This document shows, piece by piece, positions 61,142 through 64,000 of a stretch of DNA of 64,000 nt. Numbering within the stretch: the stretch's first letter is position 1; every line of letters begins with the position of its first letter. This stretch comes from an uncultured Roseburia sp. (GTDB taxonomy: Bacteria; Bacillota_A; Clostridia; Lachnospirales; Lachnospiraceae). The position numbers and the translations under genes were made by a program. Under the pieces are notes generated by a model that saw only the letters and a program-made list of their open reading frames with translations, was not told the DNA's origin and did not search any database. The stretch lies in the NCBI GenBank assembly GCA_900753715.1, contig CAAEAE010000112.1:1-64000 (forward strand), written 5' to 3'.

Positions 61142-61921
61142 ATGACAGGAATATATGATTGCTTTGGTTATGGCCCGGGATATGATATCTCTTTTGAAGA
61201 AAGGTACAAATTGATTAGAAAAGCGGGATTTGATTGTGTAATGTTATGGTGGAGCAATCAGTTTGGGAGAGGAGACGGTTATCAAGAGGATGTAAGACTA
61301 GCCAGAAGTGCAGGTTTATTTGTAGAAAATATCCATGCGCCTGTGCATGAACAGAATAATCTTTCACTGGACAATTTGAGTGGAGAAAGCGTATTTCAAA
61401 GTTATCTACAATGTGTAGCGGATTGCTGTGAATATGATATACCAACCATGGTAATACATTTGCCAAATGATAATAATCCTTTAAATCAAACAGGAATCAG
61501 ACGGTTGGCAGAACTTATAAACAAGGCAGAACAAAAGAATATTCAGATTGCTTTTGAAAATTTAAGTAACATTAAAAATTTGAAAGTGGTGTTAAATAAA
61601 TTCACTTCAAATAATGTAGGCTATTGTTATGATAGTTGTCATCATATAAATTATGCACCGGATGAAGATTTGTTAGGAATGTATGGAAACCGACTGATGG
61701 CAATTCATTTACAAGATAACAGCGGTAGCCATAATCAACATCAATTACCATTCGATGGCAATATTAACTGGGATACAGTTATGGAAAAAATTGCCTGTAC
61801 AGGATACCGGGGAGCTACAACTTTAGAACCAATGAATTGGGATTATTCTCATTTAAATATCTGTCAGTTTTTGGAATTGGCTTATGAAAGGGCAAAAAGA
61901 CTTGATTACTTGCGAAAATAA
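61142..61921 (+). CDS. Sugar phosphate isomerase/epimerase-like TIM barrel protein
   Basis: A 259-aa AP-endonuclease-2/xylose-isomerase-like TIM barrel: LIRKAGFDCVMLWW at the start, NIHAPVHE, IAFENLSN (metal-binding glutamate), CYDSCHHINY, AIHLQDNSG and TLEPMNW at the end, all in the order of metal-dependent sugar isomerases. The substrate is unknown. ATG 61142 follows GGGGAGGTG; TTG 61115 is rejected. Confidence 0.88.
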   Translation: MTGIYDCFGYGPGYDISFEERYKLIRKAGFDCVMLWWSNQFGRGDGYQEDVRLARSAGLFVENIHAPVHEQNNLSLDNLSGESVFQSYLQCVADCCEYDIPTMVIHLPNDNNPLNQTGIRRLAELINKAEQKNIQIAFENLSNIKNLKVVLNKFTSNNVGYCYDSCHHINYAPDEDLLGMYGNRLMAIHLQDNSGSHNQHQLPFDGNINWDTVMEKIACTGYRGATTLEPMNWDYSHLNICQFLELAYERAKRLDYLRK

Positions 61922-62406
61922 TGTAGGTGATGAAAGGATGAAAACAGACGGGGAGTTCAATCAGATTTCTGATTGATTCTGAGGGTTTGGGAGATAACTC
62001 CCAACAAGCAAAACTGCATTTTGTGTGTACAAATGCACTGCTTGCTAAGTTGTGAATATAGAAATGAAATTAAATTTGAATTTAGAAAGAAGGCAAAGGA
62101 GAGGATGCCGATTATAAAATTGTATACGGGATTGGCATTGAGACGCTTGAAGAAGATTAGTAACATAAAAGATTTTTCAAGCGTTTCTTTTTATTTTGCG
62201 ACTTTGAATGGAATATGGTGTAGCTAGGAGCAGTTCATTTTTGAAAAAGTACGGTGGGAATGGACAAAAAGTCCAGTATTTGGGGAACGTAATTTGATTT
62301 CAAGTAGGTTATGCTTAACTTAGATTAAAAGGTCTGGTCTAATCTAAGAATCTTTCTCATAGTATGGGAGAGAAGGACAGGCAAGGTAAGGGGGTGTAGC
62401 TTTCGC
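61922..62406. other. Gene-poor structured stretch
   Basis: These 485 bases hold no gene I can support. Present are a terminator-like hairpin (62143-62151 with 62176-62184, then a T-rich tract), a short coding-like tail just before it (DYKIVYGIGIETLEED then a stop at 62158), a GGAC/GTCC hairpin near 62258, and a perfect 9-bp inverted repeat with 12-nt spacer at 62319-62348. It looks like a boundary with decayed gene remains and a possible mobile-element end. Confidence 0.5.
62319..62348. repeat. Inverted repeat near the mobile-type ORF
   Basis: CTTAGATTA and TAATCTAAG are perfect complements separated by 12 nt, 59 bases before the small ORF. Could be a terminator stem, regulator site or recombination site. 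Confidence 0.6.
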
Positions 62407-62607
62407 TTGAAACGGACGAAATTAAATTATCGTTTTCATAATCCAAATTCAGCGGAAGATACTGCAGATTTCCTGTGCAAACTTTTAATAGAAGTAAATG
62501 CCGGGAAGGTAGAGCGGGCAATAGAGGATGCTGCATTGTATGCAGAGAGTGAGGGTTACATACTAGAAAATTTATCGGAAAACACGGAAAAGTTATGTGT
62601 GGGATAA
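62407..62607 (+). CDS. Small mobile-element-associated protein
   Basis: A 66-aa protein starting KRTKLNYRFHNPNSAEDTAD. This beginning (LNYRFHNPN) is one I associate with small proteins next to site-specific recombinases in clostridial integrative elements. The function is unknown. The start is TTG 62407, with AAGGGGGTG about 10 nt upstream. No recombinase is visible in the window. Confidence 0.6.
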   Translation: MKRTKLNYRFHNPNSAEDTADFLCKLLIEVNAGKVERAIEDAALYAESEGYILENLSENTEKLCVG

Positions 62608-62767
62608 GAGGAGCAAGGTGAGAGCCTTGTTTTTCTTATTATGATAGTAGATGAAACGCAATCAGGTACAGTTCTATAAATGTTATGAGGTTATAGACTA
62701 TAATCAACAGAAATTTACAAAATGTGATACTACAAACTGATATATGAGATAAAAACTCAAATATTGC

Positions 62768-62795
62768 TTGCAAATATTTGCATCAGAGATATAAT
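62768..62795 (+). promoter_or_regulatory. Promoter of the AAA ATPase gene
   Basis: TTGCAA (62768-62773), 16-bp spacer, TATAAT (62790-62795), about 26 nt upstream of the start codon. Confidence 0.65.
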
Positions 62796-62820
62796 AAAGG
62801 TATAACGGAGGGTAAAAGAT

Positions 62821-64000
62821 ATGTTATGCCAGTTTACAGTAAAAAATTTCAAAAGTATAAGAGATGAAGTGACATTTGATATGCAGGCGGCTGCAATATC
62901 GGAGCATGAGGATAGAATTATTATAGATAAAGATGAGGAAAAATATTTACCGGTGTCAGTTATTTATGGGCCAAATGGCGGGGGAAAGTCCAATGTTTTG
63001 GCTGCATTGCATACCTTGGTGGCAAAAGTGTTACGTCCTCTTTTTGCCACAGAGGATAGCGAGGAAAAGGTTTTACTTCAAAAGAAAATAATTGTGGAAC
63101 CGTTTGCGTTTTCAGTGAGTAAGGATGAGCCTACAGAATTTGAATTATTCTTCCGAACCACAGTTTCAGAGTACAGATACATTTTGCACGTAAAGCGTGA
63201 TATCGTTTTATATGAGAGTTTGGATAGAGTAAAACTCGAAACAGGTAGAAAATCTGCTCTTTTTACCAGAGATGAAAACGGCATCGTTTTAAAGGGAGCT
63301 TTTGCAAAACTGAAAGTTAGTGATGAATTATCTAAAACACTTACGCTACTTTCTTATTTAGGAATTGCTTATAAGGGAAATGTGGTGGTTAAGGATGTAT
63401 TGAGTTGGTTTGAATATGGAATTGAATTCTTGAATTATGGAAATCCAATACAGGAACTTAAAATGGCTGTGTCCACATCGGAAGAGGTGAAACAGTTAAT
63501 GCTTCAGATGATTCAGGAGATGGACTTAGACATTGTAGATTTCAGAGTGGAAGAAAAAGAAAATGACAGAATAGATATATTCACGAAGCATTGCGTAGAT
63601 GATGTGGAAACAGAAATCAATTTGTTTGATGAATCCAGTGGAACACAGAAATTATTTGGATTACTTCCGTTTATTGCAGAAAGCCTGATTACCGGAACCG
63701 TGCTTGTGATTGATGAGTTGGACGCAAAAATCCATCCAGTTTTACTTCGTCATATTATTATGATGTTCAATAATATGAGTATCAATAGACATAAAGCCCA
63801 GTTGATTTTCACATCCCACGATCTGTCAACGATGAACAGCGAAGTATTCCGCAGAGATGAAATCTGGTTTGTGGCAAAAGGAAATGCACAGAATTCTAAA
63901 CTTTATTCTTTGGTAGAGTTCAAGAATGAAAAAGGGGAATCTGTCAGAAAGGATGCCAAGTTCGACAAGCAATATCTGGAAGGTAAGTACGGCGCTGATC
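62821..64000 (+). CDS. AAA15/OLD-like ATPase (3' partial)
   Basis: At least 393 residues, open to the window end. Walker A GPNGGGKSN (residues 50-58), an ABC-type signature ESSGTQKL, Walker B VLVIDELDAKIHP and a histidine in FTSHDLS define the COG1106 AAA15 family of OLD-like ATPases. Such proteins often pair with RloB/TOPRIM nucleases in phage-defence systems, but the neighbour lies beyond the window. GGAGGG precedes ATG 62821. Higher AT content and the neighbouring mobile-type ORF suggest acquisition by transfer. Confidence 0.88.
   Translation, partial: MLCQFTVKNFKSIRDEVTFDMQAAAISEHEDRIIIDKDEEKYLPVSVIYGPNGGGKSNVLAALHTLVAKVLRPLFATEDSEEKVLLQKKIIVEPFAFSVSKDEPTEFELFFRTTVSEYRYILHVKRDIVLYESLDRVKLETGRKSALFTRDENGIVLKGAFAKLKVSDELSKTLTLLSYLGIAYKGNVVVKDVLSWFEYGIEFLNYGNPIQELKMAVSTSEEVKQLMLQMIQEMDLDIVDFRVEEKENDRIDIFTKHCVDDVETEINLFDESSGTQKLFGLLPFIAESLITGTVLVIDELDAKIHPVLLRHIIMMFNNMSINRHKAQLIFTSHDLSTMNSEVFRRDEIWFVAKGNAQNSKLYSLVEFKNEKGESVRKDAKFDKQYLEGKYGAD

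Noticed and set aside
61973..62227. 84-codon ORF in the gene-poor stretch
   Set aside because: No ribosome binding site, odd composition, crosses a terminator-like hairpin, and nothing recognisable.

Overview
The window reads as a chromosomal piece of a low-GC Gram-positive anaerobe of the Clostridia, most likely a plant-glycan-degrading gut Lachnospiraceae. This is inferred from a pyruvate formate-lyase with its activase, ECF and ATPase-less sugar ABC transporters, a threonine T-box, a ZTP riboswitch, spore-coat-type (SPOCS/LysM) and SpoIIID-like sequences, Veg, and strong AGGAGG ribosome binding sites. No rRNA, tRNA or CRISPR array was seen.

Layout. 1-4508: a group-I ECF transporter (S component cut by the window edge, duplicated ATPase, EcfT) with an amidohydrolase. 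4550-6750: small accessory genes (HELMH metallopeptidase-like, unknown, GNAT, pyrrolidone-peptidase-like). 6751-7528: no long ORF, but two duplicated units, each with a tiny minus-strand membrane-peptide gene and its own promoter; one faces an antisense RNA gene ending in a shared bidirectional terminator, as in type I toxin-antitoxin loci. 7582-9282: an HTH/AbrB regulator with a two-gene ABC exporter.

9395-38143 is a large arabinose-glycan utilisation region: a lipoprotein GH51, a giant 1003-aa solute-binding protein, four MalF/MalG-type permeases, an NHL/TPR/Yip1 membrane protein, a DUF5696 protein, GH27, a second binding lipoprotein, a LamG-type glycan-binding lipoprotein, GH43, a cytoplasmic GH51, then (after DUF6171, thyX and a MATE pump) an ArsR-type regulator, GH43 arabinanase and GH127 beta-L-arabinofuranosidase. 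No sugar-importer ATPase lies in the window, so a shared MsiK-type ATPase is presumed. A matching 24-bp inverted repeat sits just downstream of the start of transcription at both ends of the region (12264 and 34668), suggesting one regulon.

38148-46411: XRE/DUF3169 pair, ZTP-riboswitch-controlled pflB-pflA, hpf, ddl and murF. 46438-56333: plsC, a PrcB-type lipoprotein, veg, a SPOCS-LysM spore protein, NlpC/P60 hydrolase, yqeY, a PrsA-like protein, map, a serine hydrolase and an MIF-like tautomerase. Three of these genes (plsC, yqeY, the tautomerase gene) carry related structured repeat leaders that in two cases supply the ribosome binding site. 56577-60809: a membrane chemoreceptor, a Nudix hydrolase and a T-box-controlled threonyl-tRNA synthetase lacking the TGS domain. 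60810-64000: a decayed spoIIID fragment, a sugar isomerase-like gene, a structured gene-poor stretch, a small mobile-element-type ORF and the start of an AAA15/OLD-like ATPase cut by the window end.
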